Shown here in pieces: positions 34,327-42,021 of a stretch of DNA of 64,000 nucleotides. The translations under genes and the position numbers were made by a program. Below the pieces are notes generated by a model that saw nothing but the letters and a program-made list of their open reading frames with translations, was not told the origin of the DNA and searched no databases. Positions within the stretch are counted from its first letter, which is position 1; the number at the start of each line of letters is the position of its first letter. The DNA lies in assembly GCF_000818015.1 (NCBI RefSeq), contig NZ_CP007511.1, positions 1,288,001 to 1,352,000 on the forward strand, written 5' to 3'. This DNA comes from Stutzerimonas balearica DSM 6083. Its GTDB lineage: Bacteria; Pseudomonadota; Gammaproteobacteria; Pseudomonadales; Pseudomonadaceae.

Positions 34327-35808
34327 ATGGTTCCCGTAATAGCCCTGGTGGGGCGGCCGAACGTCGGCAAGTCCACCCTGTTCAACCGGCTGACCAAGAG
34401 CCGTGACGCCATCGTTGCCGAGTACGCCGGCCTGACCCGGGATCGCCAGTACGGCGAGGCCAAATGGCAGGGGCGCACCTACATCGTCATCGACACGGGT
34501 GGCATCTCTGGCGATGAAGAGGGCATCGACGCAAAGATGGCCGAGCAGTCGCTGCAGGCCATCGAAGAGGCCGACGCCGTGCTGTTCATGGTCGACTCAC
34601 GTGCCGGCCTGACCGCAGCCGACCAGTTGATCGCCGAGCACCTGCGCAAGCGCAACAAGCGTTGCTTCCTGGTGGCCAACAAGGTGGACACGGTCGACCC
34701 GGACATCGCGCGCGCCGAGTTCAGTCCGCTGGGGCTGGGCGATGCACTGCCGATTGCCGCTGCGCATGGCCGCGGCATCGGCCAGATGCTCGAGCAGGCG
34801 CTGGGCATGTTTCCTCGAGACGATGCCGGTGAAGAAGCGCCAGGCGAACTGGAAGGCGAAACGGGTGAAGTCGAGCCGCGTCCGCGTCTGGAACCGGGGC
34901 CAAGCGAGAAGGAAGGCATCAAGATCGCCATCGTCGGCCGCCCCAACGTCGGCAAGTCGACGCTGGTCAACCGCATGCTCGGCGAGGAGCGGGTGATCGT
35001 CTACGATCAGGCCGGCACCACGCGCGACAGCATCTACATCCCCTTCGAGCGCGACGAGGAAAAGTACACGCTGATCGACACCGCCGGCGTGCGCCGCCGC
35101 GGCAAGATCTTCGAGGCGGTGGAGAAGTTCTCCGTGGTCAAGACGCTGCAGGCGATCCAGGACGCCAACGTGGTGATCTTCGTCATGGATGCCCGCGAAG
35201 GTGTGGTCGAGCACGACCTCAACCTGCTCGGCTTCGTGCTCGAGACCGGCCGGGCGCTGGTCATCGCGCTGAACAAGTGGGACGGCATGGACCAGGGCGA
35301 GAAGGACTACGTGAAGACCGAGCTGGAGCGCCGGCTGTTCTTCGTCGACTTCGCCGACATCCATTTCATTTCCGCCAAGCACGGGACCGGCGTCGGGCAC
35401 CTGTACAAGTCGGTACAGGCCGCGTTCAAGTCTGCGGTCACTCGCTGGCCGACCAGCCGGCTGACGCAAATCCTCGAGGATGCGGTTCAGGAGCACCAGC
35501 CGCCGATGGTCAACGGTCGGCGCATCAAGCTGCGCTATGCGCACCTCGGTGGAGCCAACCCGCCGCTGATCGTCATTCACGGTAACCAGGTCGAAGCGGT
35601 ACCCAAGTCCTACACCCGCTATCTTGAAAACACCTATCGGCGGGTGCTCAAGCTGGTGGGCACGCCAATTCGTATCGACTACAAGGGCGGCGAGAACCCC
35701 TACGAGGGCAAGAAGAACACGCTGACCGACCGCCAGGTCAACAAGAAGCGCCGGCTGATGTCGCACCACAAGAAGGCCGAGAAGAAGCGCCGCGACAAGA
35801 AGCGGTGA
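34327..35808 (+). CDS. der: ribosome-assembly GTPase Der (EngA)
   Basis: 493 residues from the ATG at 34327 ([17 protein letters not shown]), with GGAG 6 bases upstream. Two tandem GTPase domains: P-loops GRPNVGKST at 9-17 and 204-212, DTGG and DTAG G3 motifs, NKVD and NKWD G4 motifs. The linker is acidic ([20 protein letters not shown]). The C-terminal KH-like domain starts near [15 protein letters not shown], and a very basic tail ([18 protein letters not shown]) closes it. Essential in 50S subunit maturation. Confidence 0.97.
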   Translation: MVPVIALVGRPNVGKSTLFNRLTKSRDAIVAEYAGLTRDRQYGEAKWQGRTYIVIDTGGISGDEEGIDAKMAEQSLQAIEEADAVLFMVDSRAGLTAADQLIAEHLRKRNKRCFLVANKVDTVDPDIARAEFSPLGLGDALPIAAAHGRGIGQMLEQALGMFPRDDAGEEAPGELEGETGEVEPRPRLEPGPSEKEGIKIAIVGRPNVGKSTLVNRMLGEERVIVYDQAGTTRDSIYIPFERDEEKYTLIDTAGVRRRGKIFEAVEKFSVVKTLQAIQDANVVIFVMDAREGVVEHDLNLLGFVLETGRALVIALNKWDGMDQGEKDYVKTELERRLFFVDFADIHFISAKHGTGVGHLYKSVQAAFKSAVTRWPTSRLTQILEDAVQEHQPPMVNGRRIKLRYAHLGGANPPLIVIHGNQVEAVPKSYTRYLENTYRRVLKLVGTPIRIDYKGGENPYEGKKNTLTDRQVNKKRRLMSHHKKAEKKRRDKKR

Positions 35809-35814
35809 GAGGCG

Positions 35815-35866
35815 GCCCGGCGGTTGCCGGGCGCACGCGCAACCTTGCTGGCGGGCATTGCCCGCC
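35815..35866. terminator. two hairpins between der and the aminotransferase
   Basis: GCCCGGC/GCCGGGC (35815-35832, 4-base loop) and GGCGGGC/GCCCGCC (35850-35866, 3-base loop). They have no long U-tract, so termination may be partial; they separate der from the amino-acid genes. Confidence 0.45.
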
Positions 35867-35879
35867 TCTGGATTGACGG

Positions 35880-37028
35880 ATGATCAGCAGCAAGCTGCCG
35901 GACGTCGGCACGACCATCTTTACTACCATGTCGCAGCTGGCCGCCGAGACCGGTGCGCTCAATCTCTCCCAGGGCTTCCCCGATTTTGACGGGCCGGACG
36001 CTCTGCGTGAGGCGGTCGGGCGGCACGTGATGAGCGGGCACAACCAGTACGCGCCAATGACCGGTTTGCCGCAGCTGCGTGAGCAGATAGCCGGCAAGGT
36101 CGCGCGTCTGTACGGCCGTCGTGTCGATGCCGCGACCGAAGTGACTGTCACGCCAGGCGCGACCCAGGCGATCTTCTGTGCGATCCAGGCCGTGGTCAGG
36201 CCCGGCGACGAGGTCATCGTCTTCGACCCCTGCTATGACAGCTACGATCCGGCCGTCCGCCTCGCTGGCGGCGCCTGTATCCACCTGCCGCTGGCGCTGC
36301 CGGACTTCGCCATCGACTGGCAGCGCCTGGCCGACTCGATCGGCCCGCGCACGCGGATGATCGTGCTGAATACGCCGCACAACCCCAGCGGCGCGCTGAT
36401 CGGGACTGAAGACCTGGATCGCCTCGCTGCGCTGGTGCGTGGCCGCGATCTTTACCTGCTCAGCGACGAAGTCTATGAGCATCTGGTGTTCGACGGCCGC
36501 GAACATGCCAGCGTGCTGCGCCACGAGGAACTGTACCAGCGCGCTTTCGTGGTCAGCTCGTTCGGCAAGACGTATCACGTCACCGGCTGGAAGACCGGTT
36601 ATGTGGTGGCACCCGCGCCGCTCACGGCCGAGCTGCGCAAGATCCACCAATATGTCAGCTTCACCGGGGTGACCCCGCTGCAATGGGCCCTGGCGGATTA
36701 CATGCTGGCGCATCCCGAGCATGTGCAGGAGCTGCCGGCCTTCTACCAGGCCAAGCGTGACCTGTTCTGCGACCTGCTGGCTGGCTCGCGCTTCGCCTTC
36801 ACCCGGGCGGCGGGCACCTATTTCCAGCTCGCCGACTATTCGGCGATTCGCCCCGAGCTCGATGACGTCACCATGGCTGAGTGGCTGACCCGCGAGCACG
36901 GCGTGGCAGCCATCCCCATCTCGGTGTTCTACCAGCAGCCGCCGGAAGGCCTGCGACTGGTACGCTTCTGCTTTGCCAAACGGGAGGAGACGCTGCGTGA
37001 GGCAGCGCAACGACTATGCGCGATCTGA
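35880..37028 (+). CDS. PLP aminotransferase, methionine/glutamine type (YbdL-like)
   Basis: 382 residues, fold-type I class I/II aminotransferase. The PLP lysine is in SSFGKTYHVTGWKTGY; NTPHNPSGA and the SDEVYEHLVFDG aspartate bind the cofactor; the N-terminal LSQGFPDFDGP and YAPMTGLPQLREQIA are typical of the YbdL/kynurenine aminotransferase branch, which prefers methionine, glutamine and aromatic amino acids with 2-oxo acids. Its end overlaps an omega-amidase gene by 13 bases, a pairing that fits the glutamine transaminase-omega-amidase route used in methionine salvage. A symbol is not given because the branch cannot be settled by eye. Confidence 0.88.
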   Translation: MISSKLPDVGTTIFTTMSQLAAETGALNLSQGFPDFDGPDALREAVGRHVMSGHNQYAPMTGLPQLREQIAGKVARLYGRRVDAATEVTVTPGATQAIFCAIQAVVRPGDEVIVFDPCYDSYDPAVRLAGGACIHLPLALPDFAIDWQRLADSIGPRTRMIVLNTPHNPSGALIGTEDLDRLAALVRGRDLYLLSDEVYEHLVFDGREHASVLRHEELYQRAFVVSSFGKTYHVTGWKTGYVVAPAPLTAELRKIHQYVSFTGVTPLQWALADYMLAHPEHVQELPAFYQAKRDLFCDLLAGSRFAFTRAAGTYFQLADYSAIRPELDDVTMAEWLTREHGVAAIPISVFYQQPPEGLRLVRFCFAKREETLREAAQRLCAI

Positions 37029-37810
37029 ACGACTTGCCCGACCTCGAACTGGCGCTGATCCAGACCGAACTGGCCTGGCAGGACGCCAAGGCCAATCGCG
37101 AGCGCTTTGCCACGCTGTTGGAGCAGGCGCGCGGCGCCGATCTGGTCGTCCTGCCCGAGATGTTCACCACCGGCTTCTCGATGGATTCGGCCGCGCTGGC
37201 CGAACCGGAGGAGGGCCCGACCTATCACTGGCTGCGCGAGCAGGCCGCGCGCCTGGACGCGGTGGTGACGGGCTCGGTGATCATCGAAGCGGCTGATGGC
37301 AGCCATCGCAACAGGCTGCTCTGGGCCCGCCCGGACGGTGAGGTCCTGCACTACGACAAGCGTCATCTGTTCCGCATGGCCGGCGAGCACAAGCATTACA
37401 CCCCGGGCATGCAACAGGCGCTGTTCGAGTTGAACGGCTGGCGGGTACGTCCGCTGATCTGCTACGACCTGCGCTTCCCGGTCTGGAGCCGCGATCCGCA
37501 TGGCACCGACCTGCTGCTCTACACCGCCAACTGGCCGGCGGCGCGGCGCGACGCTTGGACCCGCCTGCTGCCGGCGCGCGCCATCGAGAACCTGTGCTTT
37601 GTCGCTGCCGTCAACCGCGTCGGCGAGGATGGCAAAGGCTATCCATATAGCGGCGACACGCAGGTGCTGGATTTCAAGGGCGATACGCTGCTGGCCACAG
37701 GCGACGGCGACGGCGTGTTCCGTTGTACGCTGCGCGCGCGCGATCTGGCAGCCTTCCGCGAGCGCTTTCCGGCCTACCACGATAGCGACGCTTTCGAGCT
37801 TCAGCTCTGA
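37016..37810 (+). CDS. omega-amidase of the nitrilase superfamily (YafV/NIT2-like)
   Basis: 264 residues, C-N hydrolase fold. The Glu-Lys-Cys triad is visible: E in VVLPEMFTTGFS, K in HYDKRHLFRMAGEH, and C in RPLICYDLRFPVWSR. These match YafV/NIT2 proteins, which hydrolyse 2-oxoglutaramate and 2-oxosuccinamate to 2-oxo acids and ammonia. The ATG at 37016 lies inside the end of the aminotransferase gene, indicating coupled translation. Transamination by the neighbour would produce just such an omega-amide when glutamine is the amino donor. Confidence 0.9.
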   Translation: MRDLNDLPDLELALIQTELAWQDAKANRERFATLLEQARGADLVVLPEMFTTGFSMDSAALAEPEEGPTYHWLREQAARLDAVVTGSVIIEAADGSHRNRLLWARPDGEVLHYDKRHLFRMAGEHKHYTPGMQQALFELNGWRVRPLICYDLRFPVWSRDPHGTDLLLYTANWPAARRDAWTRLLPARAIENLCFVAAVNRVGEDGKGYPYSGDTQVLDFKGDTLLATGDGDGVFRCTLRARDLAAFRERFPAYHDSDAFELQL

Positions 37811-38004
37811 GGCGGAGGCGATCTGCCCTGTTCATCCAGGTGGACGCTGCGGACCAGATAGGCCTGCTTGTGGCCCCGCCGTTCGTAGTCGTGCATCGCC
37901 CGTTCGGCGCTGCTGAGTTCGGCGAACCGGGCCATTTCGATTTCGTTGCCGTTGTCGTCGATGCGATAGAGCAACCAGGCCAGTCGTTGCGCAGTCTGCT
38001 TCAT
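37801..38004 (-). CDS. 67-residue protein of unknown function
   Basis: From the ATG at 38004: MKQTAQRLAWLLYRIDDNGN. The protein is soluble and charged, with a compact alpha/beta-looking pattern (EIEMARFAELSSAERAMHDY, ERRGHKQAYLVRSVHL), somewhat like small SPOR-like or DUF proteins, but I do not recognise it. It overlaps the DUF2784 stop as ATGA, so it is probably translated with the two membrane proteins upstream. Its stop region overlaps the convergent omega-amidase gene by 10 bases. A real gene is likely but not certain. Confidence 0.6.
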   Translation of the reverse strand: MKQTAQRLAWLLYRIDDNGNEIEMARFAELSSAERAMHDYERRGHKQAYLVRSVHLDEQGRSPPPQS

Positions 38005-38384
38005 CGACGCAAGTGGCGCGACTGTGCCACGCGTCGGCGCCACAGCCAGGCATAGATCAGTAGATTCGCCAGCAGCACCACGCCGGCGAGCACATACTGC
38101 ACGGGCAGGCTGAGCCAGCTGGGGTAGAGGGCCGGCAGCAGGTAGTGTTCGATGAAGCCCTCGCTGTAGCCGGTATCGCCGGAGATGCTTCTCAGTCGCT
38201 GCTCCCAGTGCGTCAGTGGGCAGCCGTGATCGGTTATCTCGACAAAGATTGCCCAGGCGGCGGCGGGTAGCTGCACGGCCAGCAAACGAGGTTTCCACGC
38301 GGCCAGCAGGCCGCCGAGCAGGGCGAAGAGCACGAAGCCGAGATGCAGGACGAGCAGGCTGTCGGCGGCGAGTCGGTAGAGCAC
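38001..38384 (-). CDS. DUF2784 membrane protein
   Basis: 127 residues from a GTG at 38384 (LYRLAADSLLVLHLGFVLFA), one base after the preceding stop. Four membrane segments are seen: LLVLHLGFVLFALLGGLLA, LLAVQLPAAAWAIFVEI, a weaker one, and VQYVLAGVVLLANLLIYAW. The DUF2784 hallmark motif CPLTHWEQRLR is present between segments 2 and 3, and the DSLLVLHLGFV start is also typical. Family function is unknown. A longer reading frame upstream of the GTG runs into the neighbouring gene and lacks family similarity. Confidence 0.85.
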   Translation of the reverse strand: MLYRLAADSLLVLHLGFVLFALLGGLLAAWKPRLLAVQLPAAAWAIFVEITDHGCPLTHWEQRLRSISGDTGYSEGFIEHYLLPALYPSWLSLPVQYVLAGVVLLANLLIYAWLWRRRVAQSRHLRR

Positions 38385-38385
38385 G

Positions 38386-39021
38386 TCAGCGCGCCTGCCG
38401 CGTGCCGCCGGCGCGCTCGATTTCGGTGATCTGCCGGTTCTGCAGTCCAGCCAGGGCAAGGAGCCCGAAACACGCGCCGATCAGCGCCAGGAACATGTCC
38501 GACTGGGTGTCCCAGGGGTCGCCCTGGGTGCCGAGGAAATCCACGGCGCCACCGCCGGCCAGCAACGCTACCCACCATTCGATCAGCTCGTAGAAGGCAC
38601 TGATCGCCAGCGCCACGCAGATGGCGAGAAACCCCAGCATCGGCCCCGGGCGCAGGTAGCCGTTGCGCAGGAGGATCTCGCGGGCGACCAGCATCGGCAC
38701 CAGGCCCTGCATGAAGTGGCCGAGCTTGTCGTAGGGGTTGCGTGCCAGCTGCAGCGCATCCTGGACCCAGAAGCCCAGGGGCACGCGGGCATAGGTGTAG
38801 GCACCGCCGAGAATCAGGACCAAGGCATGAAAGGCGATCAGCAGATAGAGCAGGCGCGTGAGTGGGAAGCGCCGATAACTCAGTGCCAGCACGGGGGCGG
38901 CGATGAGCACAGGCGCTACCTCGAGCAGCCAGGTTGCACGGTCATAGGGCGCGATGGCCGACAGCCCCAAGGCTGACGCGACAATCAGGCCCAGTACCGC
39001 CAGCAGTCTGTGTTGTGCCAT
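38386..39021 (-). CDS. DUF2238 (YjdF-like) membrane protein
   Basis: 211 residues from the ATG at 39021 (MAQHRLLAVLGLIVASALGL). Six or so hydrophobic segments; the conserved DUF2238 features are RNPYDKLGHFMQGLVP (membrane-embedded D-K-x-x-H), SAFYELIEWWVALLAGGGAV and GDPWDTQSDMFLALIGA. This family (YjdF in E. coli) has no established function; the buried Asp, His and Glu residues suggest binding of a metal or lipid headgroup, which is inference. First gene of a tight three-gene minus-strand unit with DUF2784 and the 67-residue protein. Confidence 0.87.
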   Translation of the reverse strand: MAQHRLLAVLGLIVASALGLSAIAPYDRATWLLEVAPVLIAAPVLALSYRRFPLTRLLYLLIAFHALVLILGGAYTYARVPLGFWVQDALQLARNPYDKLGHFMQGLVPMLVAREILLRNGYLRPGPMLGFLAICVALAISAFYELIEWWVALLAGGGAVDFLGTQGDPWDTQSDMFLALIGACFGLLALAGLQNRQITEIERAGGTRQAR

Positions 39022-39088
39022 GCGTTCCCTGCCGCAGATGAAGTGCGCACAGCATGCCGCCGTCCCCGGCGCCCGGCAAGCGGCCCGT

Positions 39089-39802
39089 TCAGCGCACGGC
39101 CAGGCGCTCCTGCGGCGTGCATTGGCGCAGGTCCACCTGGCCGACATGCGGGTTCGCATTGCCCTGGATGCAGGCGATCCGACGATTGCGCCAGCGTTCC
39201 CATTCGTTGACCGGATATTGCCGATTCCAGATGTCGAACAGCCGGCGATCCTGTCGCGACAGGCGCAACCCGTAGCGCTCGCTCATGTACAGGTAGGTAC
39301 GCGCAATGGCCCCGCGGCTGTAGTCGGCGGGCATCGCCGTGCCTTGCTTGAAGTTCACCACGAAGGGGCAGGCGCCATACTGTGTCGGCTTTTGCGCGAG
39401 CATGCCGAAGCCGAAGTTGCTGCGGTCGCCATTCACCTCGCCGACTACCGGTACGAGGTTGTGCAGGTCGGCTTCGGCGCGGCTGAATAGCGGATCGTGG
39501 CGGGTGCAGTGCTTGCGTCCGCCATCTTGCCAACATTGGCGCTGATGGCCGATGACCCAGGCCGGCACGATGTGCTCCCATTCGACCCGCGCCGCGCGCT
39601 GCGGCTGTTTGCGCGGACGGTAGCCGCAGCTCTGCAGGTCGATGCGCTTGCCGCGAAAGCTACAGCCGCAATAGAAATCCACCGGGCGTTCGGCGTAGAT
39701 ATCCCACGCCAGTTTCTTGGCTTCACGAAAAGTGCGTGGAGCGTCGGCATGGGCCTGGAGCAGGGTGAGGCAGGCAAGCAGGAAGAGGGTGATGCGTGGC
39801 AT
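39089..39802 (-). CDS. endA: endonuclease I (periplasmic)
   Basis: 237 residues. Signal peptide MPRITLFLLACLTLLQAHA is cleaved before DAPRTF. The beta-beta-alpha metal nuclease signature is VEWEHIVPAWVIGHQRQCW, with further conserved DLHNLVPVVGEVNGDRSNF and the CSFRGKRIDLQSCGY and TPQERLAVR stretches of the EndA/Vvn family. Cysteines at several places (CGCSF, CW, CTRHD, CPF, CIQG) would form the usual disulfides. It degrades double-stranded DNA in the periplasm. The gene lies 67 bases upstream of the DUF2238 gene on the same strand and may belong to that transcript. Confidence 0.94.
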   Translation of the reverse strand: MPRITLFLLACLTLLQAHADAPRTFREAKKLAWDIYAERPVDFYCGCSFRGKRIDLQSCGYRPRKQPQRAARVEWEHIVPAWVIGHQRQCWQDGGRKHCTRHDPLFSRAEADLHNLVPVVGEVNGDRSNFGFGMLAQKPTQYGACPFVVNFKQGTAMPADYSRGAIARTYLYMSERYGLRLSRQDRRLFDIWNRQYPVNEWERWRNRRIACIQGNANPHVGQVDLRQCTPQERLAVR

Positions 39803-39884
39803 GCAGTTCTCGACGACAGACTGAGAAACGCATCCTTGCGTGGGGCCGGCATCTTATCCTGTTTCGTAAGAAAATCCTTTTTAA

Positions 39885-40748
39885 TCAGACGGTTGGGATT
39901 TCTGTGCGGCCGATGGCGTTGATCCGCAGAGAGGCCAGGATCAACCCGCCGCCGATGGTGAGGAGGATCAGATCGGCTTTGCTGTCCCAGAACAGCAGAT
40001 TCAGCACCAGCCCGACGGGTACCGAGAGGTTGTTCATCACAGCCAGGGTCCCGGCATCGACCTGCGTCGCGCCCTTGTTCCAGCAGAACTGACCGACCGC
40101 TGTGGCCAGCACGCCCATCCACAGCAGCACGGCCCATTGCAGGTCGGTTGTCGGCAGGCGCGTCGGATCGCCGAACGCCAGCCAGGCCGGCAGCACCACG
40201 GCCAGAGCGCCGAGGAAGAAATAGCCGAAGCGTCGGTGCAGCGGCACCGCGGACGGGAACCGCCTGGCCAGGTGCCGGTAGCCGACCTGGCCTGCGGCAA
40301 AGGTGAAGTTGGCCAGCTGCATCAGCAGGAAGCCGCCCAGAAAGCCGCTCGAAAGCTGGTCGTAGCGAATCAGCCCGGCACCGACCACAGCCACCGTGGC
40401 TGCCAGCAGCGCCCAGGGATTGAAGCGGCGCTCGAGCGCGTCGTCGATCAACGTCACGTGCAGTGGAGTCAGCACGGTGAACAGGAGGATTTCGGCAACA
40501 CTGAGCAGGTTGAAGCTCAGGTACAGGCAAATGTAGGTGACGCCGAATTGCAGGGCACCTACCAGCGTCACGCCGGCCATGAAGCGCGGCTCGACCCCGC
40601 GCCAGCGAGTCAGCGGCAGAAACACGGCAGCGGCGAGCAATACGCGGGTCAGCACGGCGAAATAGCTGTCCACCTGCCCGGCCAGGTGTGCACCGATGAG
40701 GTTGAACGACACTGCCCAGAGCAGCGTGACGAAGATCAGGTAGCCCAT
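39885..40748 (-). CDS. EamA-type (DMT superfamily) exporter
   Basis: 287 residues with ten predicted membrane helices in two EamA repeats (MGYLIFVTLLWAVSFNLIG..., and from about residue 145 HRRFGYFFLGALAVVLPAWL...). The first repeat shows the usual TLLWAVSFNL start and YLSFNLLSVAEILLFTVLTP; the second ends WDSKADLILLTIGGGLILA. Such proteins export amino acids or other metabolites; substrate unknown. Resembles the CarO-like/YdcZ group of Pseudomonas DMT proteins only in general form. Monocistronic as far as spacing shows. Confidence 0.88.
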   Translation of the reverse strand: MGYLIFVTLLWAVSFNLIGAHLAGQVDSYFAVLTRVLLAAAVFLPLTRWRGVEPRFMAGVTLVGALQFGVTYICLYLSFNLLSVAEILLFTVLTPLHVTLIDDALERRFNPWALLAATVAVVGAGLIRYDQLSSGFLGGFLLMQLANFTFAAGQVGYRHLARRFPSAVPLHRRFGYFFLGALAVVLPAWLAFGDPTRLPTTDLQWAVLLWMGVLATAVGQFCWNKGATQVDAGTLAVMNNLSVPVGLVLNLLFWDSKADLILLTIGGGLILASLRINAIGRTEIPTV

Positions 40749-40825
40749 AGGCCCTCCGTTGCGAAGGGCCGCGACCTTAGCCGTTCCGGCCGGACGGGGG
40801 AAGCCCTGTGCCGGAACCGCAGCGA

Positions 40826-41878
40826 TCAGGCGTCGAGCGTCGCCATGTCGATGACGAAGCGATACTTCACGTCGCTCTTGAGCATGCGCTCGTAGGCTTC
40901 GTTGATCTGCTGCATGCCGATCATCTCGATGTCCGAGACGATATTGTGTTCGGCGCAGAAGTCGAGCATCTCCTGCGTCTCGGCAATGCCGCCAATCAGC
41001 GAGCCCGCGATGCGGCGGCGCTTGAAGATCAGGCCAAAGACGCTGGGCGACGGATGCGGCGTTGCCGGCGCACCGACCAGGGTCATGGTCGCGTCGCGCT
41101 TGAGCAGGTTGATGAAGGCATCGAGGTTATGCGGTGCAGCGACGGTGTTGAGGATGAAGTCGAAGCTGTTCACGTGTGCCGCCATCTCGTCGGCGTTCTT
41201 CGACACCACCACTTCCTTGGCCCCCAGGCGCAGGGCGTCCTCGCGCTTGTCCGGGCTGGTGGTGAACAGCACGACGTGCGCGCCCATGGCGGCGGCGATC
41301 TTCACCGCCATGTGGCCGAGCCCGCCGAGCCCGACCACGCCGACCTTCTGTCCGGGGCCGACCTTCCACTGGCGCAGCGGCGAATAGGTGGTAATGCCGG
41401 CGCAGAGCAGGGGTGCGACCGCGGCGAGGTTCTCGGTATGGCTGATGCGCAGGACGAACTTCTCGTCCACCACGATGTTGTCCGAGTAGCCACCGTAGGT
41501 ATTCTCGCCGCCACCGAAGGCTGGGCCGTTGTAGGTGCCGACGAAGCCCTTCTCGCAATACTGCTCCAGCCCTTCGTTGCAGGACGCGCAATGCTGGCAG
41601 CTGTCGACCATGCAGCCGACGCCCACGGTGTCGCCCGGCTTGAACTGGCTGACCGAACTGCCGACCGCTACCACTCGGCCGACGATCTCGTGACCGGGGA
41701 CCGACGGGTAGAGCGTGTTGTTCCATTCGTTGCGTGCGGTGTGAAGGTCCGAATGGCAGACGCCGCAGTAGAGGATCTCGATCTGTACATCGTTGGCGCC
41801 CGGTGCGCGGCGCTGGAAGCGGTACGGCGCGAGCGGACTGGTAGCGTTCTGGGCAGCGTAGCCTTTGGCCTCGAGCAT
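40826..41878 (-). CDS. zinc-dependent alcohol dehydrogenase, NADP(H) aldehyde reductase type (YahK-like)
   Basis: 350 residues, medium-chain dehydrogenase. Catalytic zinc ligands are C41 (GVCHSDLHTARNEW) and H63-E64 (PGHE), with a further Cys in PLLCAGITTYSPL. The structural zinc site is C94, C97, C100 and C108 (DSCQHCASCNEGLEQYC). The Rossmann motif is GLGGLGHMAVKIAAAMG followed by a TTSPDKRE loop that suits NADPH rather than NADH. The sequence is of the YahK/cinnamyl-alcohol dehydrogenase group that reduces a range of aldehydes. Stands alone between the DMT exporter and leuA. Confidence 0.92.
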   Translation of the reverse strand: MLEAKGYAAQNATSPLAPYRFQRRAPGANDVQIEILYCGVCHSDLHTARNEWNNTLYPSVPGHEIVGRVVAVGSSVSQFKPGDTVGVGCMVDSCQHCASCNEGLEQYCEKGFVGTYNGPAFGGGENTYGGYSDNIVVDEKFVLRISHTENLAAVAPLLCAGITTYSPLRQWKVGPGQKVGVVGLGGLGHMAVKIAAAMGAHVVLFTTSPDKREDALRLGAKEVVVSKNADEMAAHVNSFDFILNTVAAPHNLDAFINLLKRDATMTLVGAPATPHPSPSVFGLIFKRRRIAGSLIGGIAETQEMLDFCAEHNIVSDIEMIGMQQINEAYERMLKSDVKYRFVIDMATLDA

Positions 41879-41982
41879 GATGCGTCTCCTGCATGCGTGG
41901 AAAGGGAGGGCAGTCTAGCAGCGACCGCGGTTCCTTCACAAACGCCGAAGCGAAGCGTGGCGGGCCGTCGCGCAGGTACGAA

Positions 41983-42007
41983 AAAGGGGACGCCTGGCGT
42001 CCCCTTT
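41983..42007 (-). terminator. terminator of leuA
   Basis: AAAGGGGACG and CGTCCCCTTT form a 10-bp stem with a 5-base loop; extra A residues at 41981-41982 continue the U-tract on the minus strand. It lies 15 bases after the leuA stop. Confidence 0.85.
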
Positions 42008-42021
42008 GTTCAACGCCCGCT

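Noticed and set aside
35815..35866. A small RNA gene between der and the aminotransferase
   Set aside because: Only 71 bases with two GC-rich hairpins and no promoter; terminators are the simpler reading.
38385..38459. Longer N-terminus for the DUF2784 protein
   Set aside because: It would overlap the DUF2238 gene, adds an Arg/Ala-rich stretch not typical of the family, and the GTG at 38384 gives the expected length.
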